A stretch of 55,027 nucleotides of DNA from Kineothrix sp. MSJ-39 (GCF_018917935.1 NZ_JAHLPN010000020.1:1-55027), one strand, 5' to 3'. Shown: positions 23,110-32,695, counted from the first letter of the stretch. The notes: generated by a model from the letters alone, not told the origin. Made by a program: numbers and translations.

Positions 23110-23823
23110 TCAGATCAGGATATCCGCTTCCTGTCTGTCTGTTTTCTGATAGCCATAAATGGTCAGTTTCCCCTGATTATCACATAGTGCAAGCAAAATA
23201 TCTTTATAATCGTGAAAGCCCTGATTGTGGATTCTACGCGAAAGCCATATCTCATCTTTGCCGCTGTGCTTCAAGTTATGCGGCAGGAGTTTTCCGTCCA
23301 TAATGAGGACGGCAGATAACAGAGTCTGTTCCGGCGCTAGTGCAAGATCGCCTGGTGTCACAGGTCTGCTGGATGCCTTGGGCAGAAAACTCAGTTTGCC
23401 GCTTGGTTCCATCATAATGACTTCCAGCGTGGAAAGCTCAAAATAACCGCTCAGTCTGGCAAGTGTCAGGAGCTCTGACAGGTCTAATCTTGCCTTTTTC
23501 AGATTTTTTTCGAAGATCTGCCCGTGGGAGTACAATGTGATCGGTTTTCCTGTAATGAATCGCCTGAGCTTGATGCTCTTACCTGTGGCAAAGGATAAGA
23601 AAATGCCACAGAATCCATAGACGACCATGGCGGTAAAAGGCTGCCAGAAGTTCTGTTCCAGCGAGGTTGCCATTTCCGCGGCAATCGAACCGATCGTAAT
23701 ACCATTGATATAATCAAACATACTCATTTCCGACATCTGCCGGTAGCCCATGAGTTTTGTCAGAATAAAAAGAGTTATGATTGATCCGAAAGACAATAAA
23801 ATAATATAAATAATTTCCTGCAT
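23110..23823 (-). CDS. DUF421 (YetF/YcaP-like) membrane protein
   Basis: 237 aa. Three N-terminal helices (residues ~3-85) precede two cytoplasmic repeats, with the family signature IDGKLLPHNL-like IMDGKLLPHNLKHSG and YDYINGITIGSIAA as FDYINGITIGSIAAEMA. In Bacillus, YetF-like proteins sit in the spore or cell membrane with uncertain function. The start at 23823 is preferred to 23880 since AAAGGAG lies 8 bases ahead of it. It is transcribed alone. Confidence 0.88.
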   Translation of the reverse strand: MQEIIYIILLSFGSIITLFILTKLMGYRQMSEMSMFDYINGITIGSIAAEMATSLEQNFWQPFTAMVVYGFCGIFLSFATGKSIKLRRFITGKPITLYSHGQIFEKNLKKARLDLSELLTLARLSGYFELSTLEVIMMEPSGKLSFLPKASSRPVTPGDLALAPEQTLLSAVLIMDGKLLPHNLKHSGKDEIWLSRRIHNQGFHDYKDILLALCDNQGKLTIYGYQKTDRQEADILI

Positions 23824-23968
23824 AAAATCCGCTCCTTTTATATAGTCTGTTTTAGTCTGTGCAGGAAATATGGAAATCATGTAAATTTAATATTTCCTTT
23901 ATTGAAAAAGGAGTATTGGAAGTATATGATGGAATAAAAAGGAAAAGGTATTTACAGGAGGTAGAAAC

Positions 23969-24370
23969 ATGGATTTTTTGAATAAGCTGAGCGCGAAGGC
24001 AGGAGAGACTTTCCAGACAATCAAAGAAAGCGATGCCACAAAGAAAGCAAAAAATTACGCTGAGATTCCGGGACTTTCCCTGCAGGTCGGCAAGCAGGAG
24101 GGCATTGTAAAAAAAGCATATCAGGAGATCGGAGAAGCCTATTATCTGGCACATAAGGATGATGTGGACAGCATCTACAGCGAGCAGATGCAGACGATCA
24201 CAGAAGCGCTTGCAAAGATCGAGGAACTGAAAGCAGAGATCGAAGATAAGAAGAAATCTCCGTCAGATGCAGCAAAGAACGTGGCAGAGCCACACGAAGC
24301 AGAAGGCGCAGCCGTCGTTCCGTCCACAGTCGTAGAGCCGGAAGCGGCAGAAACTTCAGAAGATATATAG
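23969..24370 (+). CDS. Small acidic coiled-coil protein of unknown function
   Basis: 133 aa. The N-terminus (MDFLNKLSAKAGETFQTIKE) is amphipathic, then a helical region 45-90, then an Ala/Glu/Pro/Val-rich tail. It resembles the coiled-coil part of clostridial zinc-ribbon proteins of the same opening sequence, but it has no cysteine pairs. AGGAGG precedes the ATG. No partner gene is evident. The structured element A follows downstream. Confidence 0.7.
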   Translation: MDFLNKLSAKAGETFQTIKESDATKKAKNYAEIPGLSLQVGKQEGIVKKAYQEIGEAYYLAHKDDVDSIYSEQMQTITEALAKIEELKAEIEDKKKSPSDAAKNVAEPHEAEGAAVVPSTVVEPEAAETSEDI

Positions 24371-24462
24371 AACAAGTTAGAGATAATCGCATAATAGATC
24401 ATGTATTGAATTTCCAGTTGTGAATATAGATAGAAGCGATTTATCCATGAAAAATGAAAAAC

Positions 24463-24675
24463 AAAACAGCTCCATAGTATATTAGGATGTGATAGCTGCA
24501 AATGCGTATTTCTACTTGGCTAAATGCTGGTGATGAATATGGTGCCACGACACGGATGTCGTGGCAGCGGATCTGAGACAGGATGTCGAATATCCGCGTG
24601 CCATATGAATGCCAGCATGTGCCTTAGTAGAAAAGCATGCGCAGCGTGCATCAAAATATACTACGGAGCTGTTTT
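24463..24675 (+). ncRNA. Structured RNA element A (GGAT-loop twin hairpin)
   Basis: Closing stem 24463-24483 / 24655-24675 (one A.C mismatch in 21 pairs), second stem TTTCTACT/AGTAGAAA plus ATGCTGG/CCAGCAT (24509-24530 / 24612-24633), then ATATGG/CCATAT. Inside are hairpin 1, TGCCACGAC, loop ACGGAT, GTCGTGGCA (24543-24566), and hairpin 2, GCGGAT/ATCCGC (24567-24597), with internal loop CTGA/GAAT and tip GAC-AGGAT-GTC. A T6 run follows the closing stem (24672-24677). No reading frame uses it. A homologous fold is present at 34429-34590. Plus orientation is preferred from the T run and the GA/GA internal loop. Confidence 0.72.
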
Positions 24676-24727
24676 TTAGTTAGTATTCCATATTATTTAT
24701 TGCATAATCAAATAGTTAGTTTCAATC

Positions 24728-25912
24728 TTAATATTCATGCGCCTTATACTTTGCGATCGCAGCCTGGATACGATCACTCGGATTGAGCAGATCACTGATG
24801 GAAGCATCATGATTTAATGTATCGATGATGTAAGCAATGTATTTACTCATATCGCAGTTGATGTAGTACGGACGCTCTAAAAGCTCCGGCGTCTGGTATA
24901 CAAGGTTGGTTGTCAGAACACCTGCGATCAGACCGTCTTCATAAGCAATATCGAATTTGGAAAGTCCGTTTGTGAAAAGACCGAAAGTAGCACAGATGAA
25001 TACACGTTTTGCTTTGCGGGCTTTCAGCTCTGCTGCAACTTCCAGAACACTTTCACCGGAACTGATCATATCATCGATTACAATCACATCCTTGCCTTCT
25101 ACGCTGCTTCCCAGGAACTCATGTGCAACGATCGGATTACGGCCGTCCACGATCTGTGTATAATCACGTCTTTTATAGAACATACCCATATCAAGACCAA
25201 GTACGTTTGCCATGTAAATAGCACGTCCCATACCACCTTCATCCGGGCTGATGACCATCATATGATCAGAATCGATCGTAAGATCCTTTACGTGCTTCAG
25301 TAAGCCCTTGATAAACTGGTAAGTAGGGGAAACGGTTTCAAAGCCGTTCAGCGGGATCGCATTCTGTACACGAGGATCATGTGCATCGAAAGTAATGATA
25401 TTGTCAACGCCCATGTTGGTAAGCTCCTGCAGAGCCAGTGCACAGTCAAGTGATTCACGTGCTGTTCTCTTATGCTGTCTGCTTTCATACAAAAATGGCA
25501 TGATAACCGTGATACGACGTGCCTTTCCGCCGACAGCAGCGATGATTCTCTTTAAATCCTGATAGTGGTCATCCGGAGACATATGATTTTCATGTCCGCA
25601 GAGAGAATAAGTCAGGCTGTAGTTGGCAACATCAACAAGCAGATACAGGTCGTTGCCTCGAACAGATTCTAAGATAACGCCCTTTGCTTCACCGGATCCA
25701 AAACGCGGTACTTTTGCCTGCAGCAGGTAAGAGCTTCTCTGATACCCCTTGAATGCAAGACTGTCCTTGTGTTCATTTTCCCTTTCTGTACGCCAGTCAA
25801 CCAGATACTGATCGACTTTCTCGCCAAGCTCCTGACAGCCCTTTAAGGCAATGATCCCGAGCGAACCGACGGGAATGGTTTCCAAGTTTCTCATTTCTTC
25901 ACGTTTTGCCAC
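24728..25912 (-). CDS. prs: Ribose-phosphate pyrophosphokinase
   Basis: 394 aa, longer than the usual ~315 by an N-terminal extension of about 60 residues. It makes PRPP from ribose 5-phosphate and ATP for nucleotide, His and Trp synthesis. The PRPP loop DVIVIDDMISSGESVLEVA is clear, and VISPDEGGMGRAIYMAN is the flexible-loop region. The start is GTG behind GTGAGGAT. It is the last gene of a leftward operon 12 bases after the DnaC-like gene. This extended form is common in Clostridia. Confidence 0.95.
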   Translation of the reverse strand: MAKREEMRNLETIPVGSLGIIALKGCQELGEKVDQYLVDWRTERENEHKDSLAFKGYQRSSYLLQAKVPRFGSGEAKGVILESVRGNDLYLLVDVANYSLTYSLCGHENHMSPDDHYQDLKRIIAAVGGKARRITVIMPFLYESRQHKRTARESLDCALALQELTNMGVDNIITFDAHDPRVQNAIPLNGFETVSPTYQFIKGLLKHVKDLTIDSDHMMVISPDEGGMGRAIYMANVLGLDMGMFYKRRDYTQIVDGRNPIVAHEFLGSSVEGKDVIVIDDMISSGESVLEVAAELKARKAKRVFICATFGLFTNGLSKFDIAYEDGLIAGVLTTNLVYQTPELLERPYYINCDMSKYIAYIIDTLNHDASISDLLNPSDRIQAAIAKYKAHEY

Positions 25913-25924
25913 GATGAAATATCC

Positions 25925-26893
25925 TCACTTTCTGCCTGATAATTTTTTCTGAATCCGGATATCGGAACCGGTAAATTTAAAAAGCTCATAATTACTGGTA
26001 ATGCGTGAAAACAGTCTTTCTGAATAATGTTCACTGAGCTCTTCCAGAGAAATATTGCTGGAAATGATCGTGGATCTTCTGCGCAGATGCCTTTCATTTA
26101 AGATCGTGAAAAGCTCGGACGCTACAAATCCGTTGGCAAGCTCTGTCCCCAGGTCATCGATGATCAGAAGATCGCATGCGTACAGATCCTGATAGAGCTG
26201 TGCGAGGTTCTCCCGATCTTTGGAGCCAAAGGTGTATTCGGAAATTCTATCAAATAAAGAACAGGCACTAAAATAGAGAACACAATAGCCTGCATCCAGT
26301 AATTCTTTTGCTATACAACAGGATAAAAATGATTTCCCGGTACCTACTGTACCATAAAAAAGCAGATTGTGGTAGTGGGAACTGAAATCTAATACAAAAT
26401 TTTTGGCACTTTGCACGGCCTTCTCAAACCGCGCCAGATCTTCCCCCTGATAATATGCGGTGGAAAGATGAGAAAAGTTTTCAGTTTCAAGCAAATGCTC
26501 AAGACCGGACTGCTCGTAGAGATAATGGGCTATTTTCTGCTTCATGCAGTGACATTTGCTGTGGTCGGGCAGATAGCCTGTATCCTGGCAATCCGGGCAG
26601 TCATAAACCGGCTCCAGATAATCAGCCGGATATCCATGCTCCTGAAGCAGCAGCTGCTTCTGCGCGGAAAGCGAGTGGAGCTGTTTTTTCATATCATCAA
26701 GAGCCTGCTTGTCGCCACTGAGGAGCCTGCGCCCCTGCATAATACACAGACTGGAGATCTGCTGTTCCAGCTCCTGATAGGCAGGCAGCTTGGCATAGAT
26801 CTCTTCCTTACGCTGCAGGAGGATATGACGGTTTTTATTCTGTATTTTTTCGTAGTCGGCGGTGATCGCCTTAAACTGGGAATTTGTGATCAT
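25925..26893 (-). CDS. DnaC/DnaI-like helicase loader ATPase
   Basis: 322 aa. An N-terminal helicase-interaction part has a zinc-type cluster (CPDCQDTGYLPDHSKCHC). An AAA+ domain follows with Walker A GTVGTGKSFLS, Walker B LLIIDDLGTE and a sensor Arg region. It loads the replicative DNA helicase at origins or restarted forks. It starts on the last base of the DnaD-like gene stop (taATG), so the two are translationally coupled. Confidence 0.92.
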   Translation of the reverse strand: MITNSQFKAITADYEKIQNKNRHILLQRKEEIYAKLPAYQELEQQISSLCIMQGRRLLSGDKQALDDMKKQLHSLSAQKQLLLQEHGYPADYLEPVYDCPDCQDTGYLPDHSKCHCMKQKIAHYLYEQSGLEHLLETENFSHLSTAYYQGEDLARFEKAVQSAKNFVLDFSSHYHNLLFYGTVGTGKSFLSCCIAKELLDAGYCVLYFSACSLFDRISEYTFGSKDRENLAQLYQDLYACDLLIIDDLGTELANGFVASELFTILNERHLRRRSTIISSNISLEELSEHYSERLFSRITSNYELFKFTGSDIRIQKKLSGRK

Positions 26894-27951
26894 TAATTAC
26901 TGAGAAGCTCCTTTTCTAAAGCATCATAGTCATATTTGCGCTGTTTAAAATCGTGAAAGCTGCTTGTCTTTGCCGGCGTTGTCTGTTTCTTCTGGGAAAA
27001 CGCCTTGCTGGCAGCTTCTGCCTCTGCAAGGTTATGTACATTCTGTTTCAACCAGCTTTTCAAAATGCCGTCTGTATATTCCATGCGGTTCTTATCAACA
27101 GCAAGAGCTGCTTTCTCGCAGGCTGCAAGGATCATGTCATGTGTAAAACCGTATTCCTTTTCCCAGCGGTTTACAAAATCTGCTTCCTTTGCAGTTGGTG
27201 CACTCGTACGGCCGAGTGCGTTCATGACCGTGTAGACGATCTTGTTGTATTTGTAGGACTGCTGCTTTGCCTGCTGGACAGTCGTGATCTTTTCCTCTGA
27301 CCAGTTGATCGCAACCTTTTCGATATAACGCATTTCCCGATGCCCTTTGCCGACACAGTATTCGATCAGATAATCGATCAGATCGGTTGAAAAATGCAGT
27401 TCTTTATATAAGAAGATGATCGTCTTGATGTCGGGAACTGTCAGGACACGTCCCAGATACTGCTCTGCGATAAAGATAATCTGGGAGGCTTCCTCTTCCT
27501 GCTGGAAGGAAGCAACCTCGTCAAGACTGTAAGAAGGCTTACTCTTTGCCTGCTGTACTTCCGGGGCAGGAGCTTTTTTGACTGCCTTAGGCTGTTGTGG
27601 AACTTTGGGATAAGCTTCCTTTTGACTGACAGGAGCAGCGGGCGTAGAAGAAGCACCGGACTGCATATGCAGTGCAAGGATCTCTCCGTTTTCATCATAT
27701 TCGATCCGTACCAGATTTTTCTTTTCCCAATAGGAAAGTGCACGGACGACGTCCTTTTCCGTATGATTAAATTTGTCTGCGATATCGGAGATGCTCGTAG
27801 GCAGATTGGCATGCATCATACGCAGCAGATAAAGATAGACCTTGATCTGCGCATCATTGGCATTTTCCATATATTCATCAATAAACTGATTGGATACGAT
27901 CGTTGCATCGCTATAATCATCTCTGTATATCGTAAGACGACTCATTTTCAT
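26893..27951 (-). CDS. DnaD/DnaB-like primosomal protein
   Basis: 352 aa. The N-terminal winged helix (residues ~20-110; IKVYLYLLRMMHANLPTSIS, ADKFNHTEKDVVRALSYW) is typical of DnaD. A Lys/Ala/Pro linker follows, then two DnaD C-terminal repeats (~155-215 and ~245-305). In Firmicutes this family remodels the origin with DnaA and delivers the loader. The operon with the DnaC-like loader supports primosome function. The minus-strand TATAAT at 27982-27987 is the likely -10. A DnaA-box cluster lies upstream. Confidence 0.9.
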   Translation of the reverse strand: MKMSRLTIYRDDYSDATIVSNQFIDEYMENANDAQIKVYLYLLRMMHANLPTSISDIADKFNHTEKDVVRALSYWEKKNLVRIEYDENGEILALHMQSGASSTPAAPVSQKEAYPKVPQQPKAVKKAPAPEVQQAKSKPSYSLDEVASFQQEEEASQIIFIAEQYLGRVLTVPDIKTIIFLYKELHFSTDLIDYLIEYCVGKGHREMRYIEKVAINWSEEKITTVQQAKQQSYKYNKIVYTVMNALGRTSAPTAKEADFVNRWEKEYGFTHDMILAACEKAALAVDKNRMEYTDGILKSWLKQNVHNLAEAEAASKAFSQKKQTTPAKTSSFHDFKQRKYDYDALEKELLSN

Positions 27952-27981
27952 TCACCTGACCTTGTTTTAATAGCAAATGAA

Positions 27982-27987
27982 ATTATA
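27982..27987 (-). promoter_or_regulatory. -10 element of the dnaD-dnaC-prs operon
   Basis: ATTATA on the plus strand reads TATAAT on minus, 31 bases ahead of the start codon. No strong -35 is evident. Confidence 0.45.
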
Positions 27988-28023
27988 GCACAGACATTTT
28001 TAAAATGAAATAGCCATTTTTCT

Positions 28024-28050
28024 GCAAACCCTTGTAAATGCTGGGTTTGC
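28024..28050. repeat. Inverted repeat beside the DnaA-box cluster
   Basis: GCAAACCC (28024-28031) pairs with GGGTTTGC (28043-28050), 11-base loop. It sits just before the first set of nonamers. No T run, so terminator activity is doubtful. Confidence 0.4.
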
Positions 28051-28056
28051 GGGAAA

Positions 28057-28241
28057 TGTGGACAATGTGGATAAAGTGGATAAGTTGCCTGGCCGCGTGC
28101 TTGTTAAAACCGGAAAAGGTGTGATAGATTGTCGCTTTTTGACGCAGACAGCGGGGGCTGCCATATATAGGTTATGTAAACAAAATTATCCACATCTTTT
28201 TCTGTGAATTACACACCAAAAAATGTGGATAATGTGGATAA
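28057..28241. promoter_or_regulatory. DnaA-box cluster upstream of the primosome operon
   Basis: TGTGGACAA (28057-28065), TGTGGATAA (28066-28074) and AGTGGATAA (28075-28083) abut in the same direction with a 9-base period. TTATCCACA (28186-28194) is inverted, and two more TGTGGATAA (28224-28232, 28233-28241) abut each other just past the murC stop. Four are exact matches to the consensus DnaA box and two differ by one base. This fits DnaA control of the replication-loader operon or titration of DnaA. There is no dnaA gene nearby, so it is not an ordinary origin. Confidence 0.75.
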
Positions 28242-28242
28242 G

Positions 28243-29634
28243 TTATTTGCCAAGCAGGTTTTCGCCGATTTTATAGACGTCTCCGGCGCCCATAGTTATC
28301 AACAGATCATTCGGCTCACAATTTTCTAATAAAAAGTTTTCAATCTGGTCAAAAGACGGGAAATACTCACATGGTGTTCCCAGTTTTTCAATCTCAGCCT
28401 GTAAGGTACGGGAGCTGATGCCGAGCGTATCGGTTTCTCTTGCGGCGTAAATATCAGCCAGTACAACGTGGTCTGCGAGGGAAAGTGCCTTTGCAAATTC
28501 CGGCAGAAGTGCCTTGGTACGTGTGTACGTATGCGGCTGGAATACGCACCAGAGCTTTTTGTGCGGATAATTTTGCGCTGTTTTTAAAGTTGCGGTTATT
28601 TCTGTCGGGTGATGCGCATAATCATCTATTATAGTTGTCTCAAGAAGCTTGCCCTTATACTGGAACCGCCTGTCTGTACCGCTGAAGCTCTTCAGTGCCT
28701 CACAGATCGCTTCTGGTTCTCCGCCGAGCAGCAGATAAGCGATGGCGACCGCTGCCATGGAATTGGAAATATTGTGACGGCCCGTTACACCGAGAGAAAC
28801 AGGGAAAACCGTTTCACCGCCATCTTTCTTTAAATGGATGCGGTAAGAGCCGCGTGCCATGGCATCGAAAGTGATGTCAGTTGCATAAACATCAAAATCT
28901 TCTGAAAAACCGTATGTGATCACACGACAGGGAAGATCGTGCGTGATCTCGGATACATTTTCGATTTCACCGTTGATGACAAGTGTTCCGTCAGTGGGGA
29001 GCAGGCATGCAAATTTGCGGAAAGAATTGCGGATGTCCTGCAGATCCTTGAAAAAGTCCAGATGATCGGCGTCGATGTTCAAAATTGCACTGATCTTCGG
29101 GAAAAAGCTTAAAAAGCTGTTTGTGTATTCACAGGCTTCTGCAACAAAAAGCTCAGAACTTCCGATTCTGATATTACCGCCGATATCTTTTAAAATACCA
29201 CCGATCGATAAAGTAGGATCCGTATCCATTGCCAGCAGGATTTCGGACAACATGGATGTGGTCGTTGTCTTGCCGTGCGTTCCGCTGATGGCGATCGGGG
29301 TCTGATAATTCTGCATGATCTCACCGAGCAGGACGGCTCTTGTCATACAGGGGATATTCTTTTTTTCTGCTTCCATAAGCTCGGGATTATCCGGGTGGAT
29401 CGCCGCCGTATAAACAACGAGCTGGATATCATCCGTGATGTTGGAAGCACGCTGCCCGTATTTTACGACAGCCCCCTTTTGGATCAGATGTTTTGTCAGA
29501 TCACTTTCCTTGGCGTCGGAACCGCTGATGCGGAAACCGCGGTCCAATAAGATTTCAGCAAGACCGCTCATGCTGATGCCGCCGATCCCGATAAAATGGA
29601 TGGCAATTGGTTTATTAAAATCGATTTGATACAT
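28243..29634 (-). CDS. murC: UDP-N-acetylmuramate--L-alanine ligase
   Basis: 463 aa. It adds L-alanine to UDP-MurNAc with ATP in peptidoglycan precursor synthesis in the cytoplasm. The N-terminal HFIGIGGISMSGLAEIL nucleotide-binding loop, the central SGTHGKTTTTSML P-loop and the C-terminal DDYAHHPTEI and FQPHTYTRT motifs are all present. Size is normal. It stands alone upstream of the dnaD operon on the same strand. Confidence 0.97.
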   Translation of the reverse strand: MYQIDFNKPIAIHFIGIGGISMSGLAEILLDRGFRISGSDAKESDLTKHLIQKGAVVKYGQRASNITDDIQLVVYTAAIHPDNPELMEAEKKNIPCMTRAVLLGEIMQNYQTPIAISGTHGKTTTTSMLSEILLAMDTDPTLSIGGILKDIGGNIRIGSSELFVAEACEYTNSFLSFFPKISAILNIDADHLDFFKDLQDIRNSFRKFACLLPTDGTLVINGEIENVSEITHDLPCRVITYGFSEDFDVYATDITFDAMARGSYRIHLKKDGGETVFPVSLGVTGRHNISNSMAAVAIAYLLLGGEPEAICEALKSFSGTDRRFQYKGKLLETTIIDDYAHHPTEITATLKTAQNYPHKKLWCVFQPHTYTRTKALLPEFAKALSLADHVVLADIYAARETDTLGISSRTLQAEIEKLGTPCEYFPSFDQIENFLLENCEPNDLLITMGAGDVYKIGENLLGK

Positions 29635-29998
29635 AATGACACTTCCTATTAAAATATGATTGATTGGATCAAAACCATTATACTCTAAAGAACATCATAT
29701 GTACAAGAGAGGGAATGGAAAAATACAGATGCATTTTAGACAAAATTTACAAAAAAATAGTTACAGATATCTTTTGGAAAAATATAGAAAAGAAAATTTA
29801 CACAAAAAGCAGAAAAATAAAGGCAAATTATTTAGCTTTTTATACAAAATAAACTGAAAAAAGACGGATTTTATTTGTAAAAAACATTCACTTTATCAAT
29901 ATTATATGCTATAATCAAAATATCGATGAAACTGAAATGATAGATTTCGGAAAATATTGTGTAAAAAAATCGATATTACACAAGTAAGGGGTGACAGT
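29635..29998. other. AT-rich intergenic region between murC and glgC
   Basis: 364 bases, very A-rich on the plus strand. It holds the divergent upstream regions of murC and glgC and the promoter at 29887-29915. A short frame at 29660-29857 is lysine-rich, has no ribosome site and no family resemblance, so it is not counted as a gene. No further structure was found. Confidence 0.6.
29887..29915 (+). promoter_or_regulatory. Promoter of glgC-glgD
   Basis: TTCACT (29887-29892), 17 bases, TATAAT (29910-29915). It leaves a leader of about 80 bases before the start at 29999. Confidence 0.6.
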
Positions 29999-31273
29999 AT
30001 GATCAAAAAAGAGATGATCGCCATGCTTTTAGCAGGAGGTCAGGGCAGCAGACTTGGTGTATTAACTGCGAAGGTTGCGAAACCAGCAGTAGCGTTCGGG
30101 GGAAAATACAGAATCATTGACTTTCCACTTAGTAACTGCATTAATTCGGGAGTTGATACAGTAGGTGTTTTAACACAGTATCAGCCGCTTCGGTTGAATA
30201 CACACATTGGCATTGGTATTCCGTGGGATCTGGATCGTAATATCGGCGGTGTTTCCGTACTTCCGCCATATGAGAAGAGCACAGATACGGAATGGTACAC
30301 AGGAACAGCAAATGCCATCTATCAGAATATTGAGTATATGGACAGCTATAATCCGGATTATGTATTGATCCTTTCCGGAGATCATATTTATAAAATGGAT
30401 TATGAAGTAATGCTGGATTATCATAAGGCAAAAGGTGCAGAGGTTACACTGGCTGCAATGCCTGTACCGCTTGAGGAGGCCAAGAGATTTGGTATCCTGA
30501 TCACAGACGAGGATCGCAAGATCAGCGAATTTGAAGAAAAACCTGCAAACCCACGAAGCAATCTGGCAAGTATGGGTATTTACATATTCAACTGGAAGAC
30601 ATTAAAGGAAGCACTGATTGCAAATGCATCCCAGCCTGCACTCGACTTTGGTAAACATGTCATTCCGTATTGCCATTCCAATGGCGCTCCGTGCTACGCA
30701 TACGAGTTCAACGGCTACTGGAAAGATGTAGGAACATTGAATTCCTACTGGGAAGCAAATATGGAGCTGATCGATATCGTTCCGGAGTTCAACCTGTATG
30801 AAGAATACTGGAAGATCTATACAAAGAGCGACATCCTTCCACCACAGTACATCTCATCTGACAGCGAGATCGAGAAATGTATCATCGGTGAAGGCTCCCA
30901 GATCTACGGTAAAGTTTACAATTCCGTTATCGGCTGCGGCGTAACGATCGGTGCAGATACGGTTGTACGGGATTCTATCATTATGAATGAGACGCAGATC
31001 GGTAAAGGCTGTGAGCTGAATAAAGCGATCGTAGCGGAAAATGTTGAGATCGGTGACTATGTCAAACTGGGCATCGGCGAAGAAGTAGACAACGAAACAG
31101 ATCCGCATATTTATAATCATGGACTTGTCACAATAGGAGAAAAATCCGTGATTCCTTCCAAGGTAACGGTAGGTAAGAACTCTGTAGTATCCGGTATCAC
31201 AACAGTCGAGGACTATACAGATTACTATCTTGGAAGCGGCAAAACTTTGATTAAGGCAGGTGACAGGTCATGA
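29999..31273 (+). CDS. glgC: Glucose-1-phosphate adenylyltransferase
   Basis: 424 aa. It makes ADP-glucose for glycogen synthesis. N-terminal [19 protein letters not shown] is the nucleotide-binding loop, [12 protein letters not shown] and [10 protein letters not shown] are catalytic-domain motifs, and a C-terminal left-handed beta-helix starts at about 300. The ATG at 29999 follows AAGGGG; the earlier frame opening at 29957 has no ribosome site. It overlaps glgD by four bases (ATGA), which makes the usual GlgC-GlgD heteromer of Firmicutes. Confidence 0.96.
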   Translation: MIKKEMIAMLLAGGQGSRLGVLTAKVAKPAVAFGGKYRIIDFPLSNCINSGVDTVGVLTQYQPLRLNTHIGIGIPWDLDRNIGGVSVLPPYEKSTDTEWYTGTANAIYQNIEYMDSYNPDYVLILSGDHIYKMDYEVMLDYHKAKGAEVTLAAMPVPLEEAKRFGILITDEDRKISEFEEKPANPRSNLASMGIYIFNWKTLKEALIANASQPALDFGKHVIPYCHSNGAPCYAYEFNGYWKDVGTLNSYWEANMELIDIVPEFNLYEEYWKIYTKSDILPPQYISSDSEIEKCIIGEGSQIYGKVYNSVIGCGVTIGADTVVRDSIIMNETQIGKGCELNKAIVAENVEIGDYVKLGIGEEVDNETDPHIYNHGLVTIGEKSVIPSKVTVGKNSVVSGITTVEDYTDYYLGSGKTLIKAGDRS

Positions 31274-32388
31274 GAGCAATAGGAATTATCTTAGCAGGTG
31301 GAAACAATCACAGAATGAAAGAACTGTCGCAGAAACGTGCGATCGCTGCAATGCCTGTAGCGGGCAGTTACCGCAGCATCGATTTTGCCCTGAGCAATAT
31401 GACAAATTCACGTATCCAGCGTGTGGCAGTATTTACACAGTATAATGCAAAGAGCCTGAATGAGCATCTGAGCTCTTCCAAATGGTGGGATTTCGGTAGA
31501 AAACAGGGAGGTCTTTCCGTTTTCACACCTACCGTTACAAGTGAGAACAGCTCCTGGTACCGCGGAACAGCAGATGCGATCTATCAGAATCTGGATTTCC
31601 TGAAAGAAAGTCATGAGCCATATGTTGTGATCGCTTCCGGCGACTGCGTTTACAAAATGGACTACAATAAGGTGCTTGAATATCATATCGCAAAGAAAGC
31701 TGATATCACGGTAGTATGCAAAGACATGCCTGCAGGCGAGAATGTAGACCGTTACGGTATTTTAAAGATGAATGAAGAAAGCCGTATCGAAGAATTTGAA
31801 GAAAAACCGATCGTAGCAAATTCCAATACGATCTCCTGCGGTATTTACGTGATCCGCCGCCGCCAGCTCATTGAGCTGATCGAGAAGGCTGCTGAAGAAG
31901 GACAGTATGATTTCGTAAAGGATATTCTGATCCGTTACAAGAATCTGAAGAGAATCTACGGCTATAAGATTCAGGATTACTGGAAGAACATTGCAACAGT
32001 TGATGATTACTTCAATGCCAATATGGATTTCCTGAAGCCGGATGTCAGAGATTACTTCTTCCGTCAGTATCCGGATATCTACTCCAAAGTAGATGATCTT
32101 CCGCCTGCAAAATATAATGTAGGTGCAAAGATCAAGAACAGCCTGATCTCCAGCGGAAGTATCATCAATGGTACGGTAGAGAATTCTATCATCTTTAAGA
32201 AGGTATTTGTTGGAAGTAATTGTACCATTAAGAATTCCATCATCCTGAACGATGTTTATATCGGTGACAACACTTACATTGAGAATTGTATCGTGGAAAG
32301 CCATGATACGATCCATGCAAATTCTTACCACAAAGGGGAAGATGATATCAAGATTGTCATTGAGAAAAACGACCGCTATGTCATGTAG
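31270..32388 (+). CDS. glgD: Glucose-1-phosphate adenylyltransferase subunit GlgD
   Basis: 372 aa. Same fold as GlgC but with altered catalytic loops: the opening is [20 protein letters not shown] instead of GGQGSRL. GlgD subunits in Firmicutes are regulatory or weakly active and raise GlgC activity. [10 protein letters not shown] and the C-terminal beta-helix repeats ([15 protein letters not shown]) are seen. It is translationally coupled to glgC. Confidence 0.94.
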   Translation: MRAIGIILAGGNNHRMKELSQKRAIAAMPVAGSYRSIDFALSNMTNSRIQRVAVFTQYNAKSLNEHLSSSKWWDFGRKQGGLSVFTPTVTSENSSWYRGTADAIYQNLDFLKESHEPYVVIASGDCVYKMDYNKVLEYHIAKKADITVVCKDMPAGENVDRYGILKMNEESRIEEFEEKPIVANSNTISCGIYVIRRRQLIELIEKAAEEGQYDFVKDILIRYKNLKRIYGYKIQDYWKNIATVDDYFNANMDFLKPDVRDYFFRQYPDIYSKVDDLPPAKYNVGAKIKNSLISSGSIINGTVENSIIFKKVFVGSNCTIKNSIILNDVYIGDNTYIENCIVESHDTIHANSYHKGEDDIKIVIEKNDRYVM

Positions 32389-32422
32389 TTTATGCTAAAA
32401 TTCGATAAAGGGGGAATTTAAG

Positions 32423-32695
32423 ATGAACATTACAGACGTTCGTGTACGCAAGATCGCGAAAGAAGGAAAGATGAAGGCAGTTGTTTCCATCACACTGGAT
32501 GACGTGTTTGTCGTACATGATATTAAAGTAATAGAAGGTGAAAAGGGAATGTTTATCGCGATGCCAAGCAAGAAAGCATCCGATGGCGAATATCGTGACA
32601 TTGCCCATCCGATCAACTCCGAGACAAGAGACCATATGCAGAAAGTTATTCTTGAGGCATACGAAAAATCACTGTCAGAGCCGGAAATGGAATAA
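32423..32695 (+). CDS. spoVG: Septation/RNA-binding regulator SpoVG
   Basis: 90 aa. It matches SpoVG almost end to end: [40 protein letters not shown] and [20 protein letters not shown]. In other Firmicutes it binds DNA and RNA and affects septation and sporulation. GGGGG lies ahead of the ATG, 34 bases after glgD. A strong terminator follows at 32707-32740. Confidence 0.96.
   Translation: MNITDVRVRKIAKEGKMKAVVSITLDDVFVVHDIKVIEGEKGMFIAMPSKKASDGEYRDIAHPINSETRDHMQKVILEAYEKSLSEPEME

Noticed and set aside
24463-24675. CRISPR array, tRNA, group II intron or retron at the structured elements
   Set aside because: There are no regularly spaced identical repeats, no cloverleaf, no reverse transcriptase or intron domain V, and no transposase nearby.
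28024-28245. Chromosomal origin of replication
   Set aside because: DnaA boxes are present, but there is no dnaA, dnaN, rpmH or clear AT-rich unwinding region next to them. Regulatory or titration site is more likely.
29660-29857. Lysine-rich reading frame between murC and glgC
   Set aside because: Composition follows from the A-rich DNA; no ribosome site and no domain.
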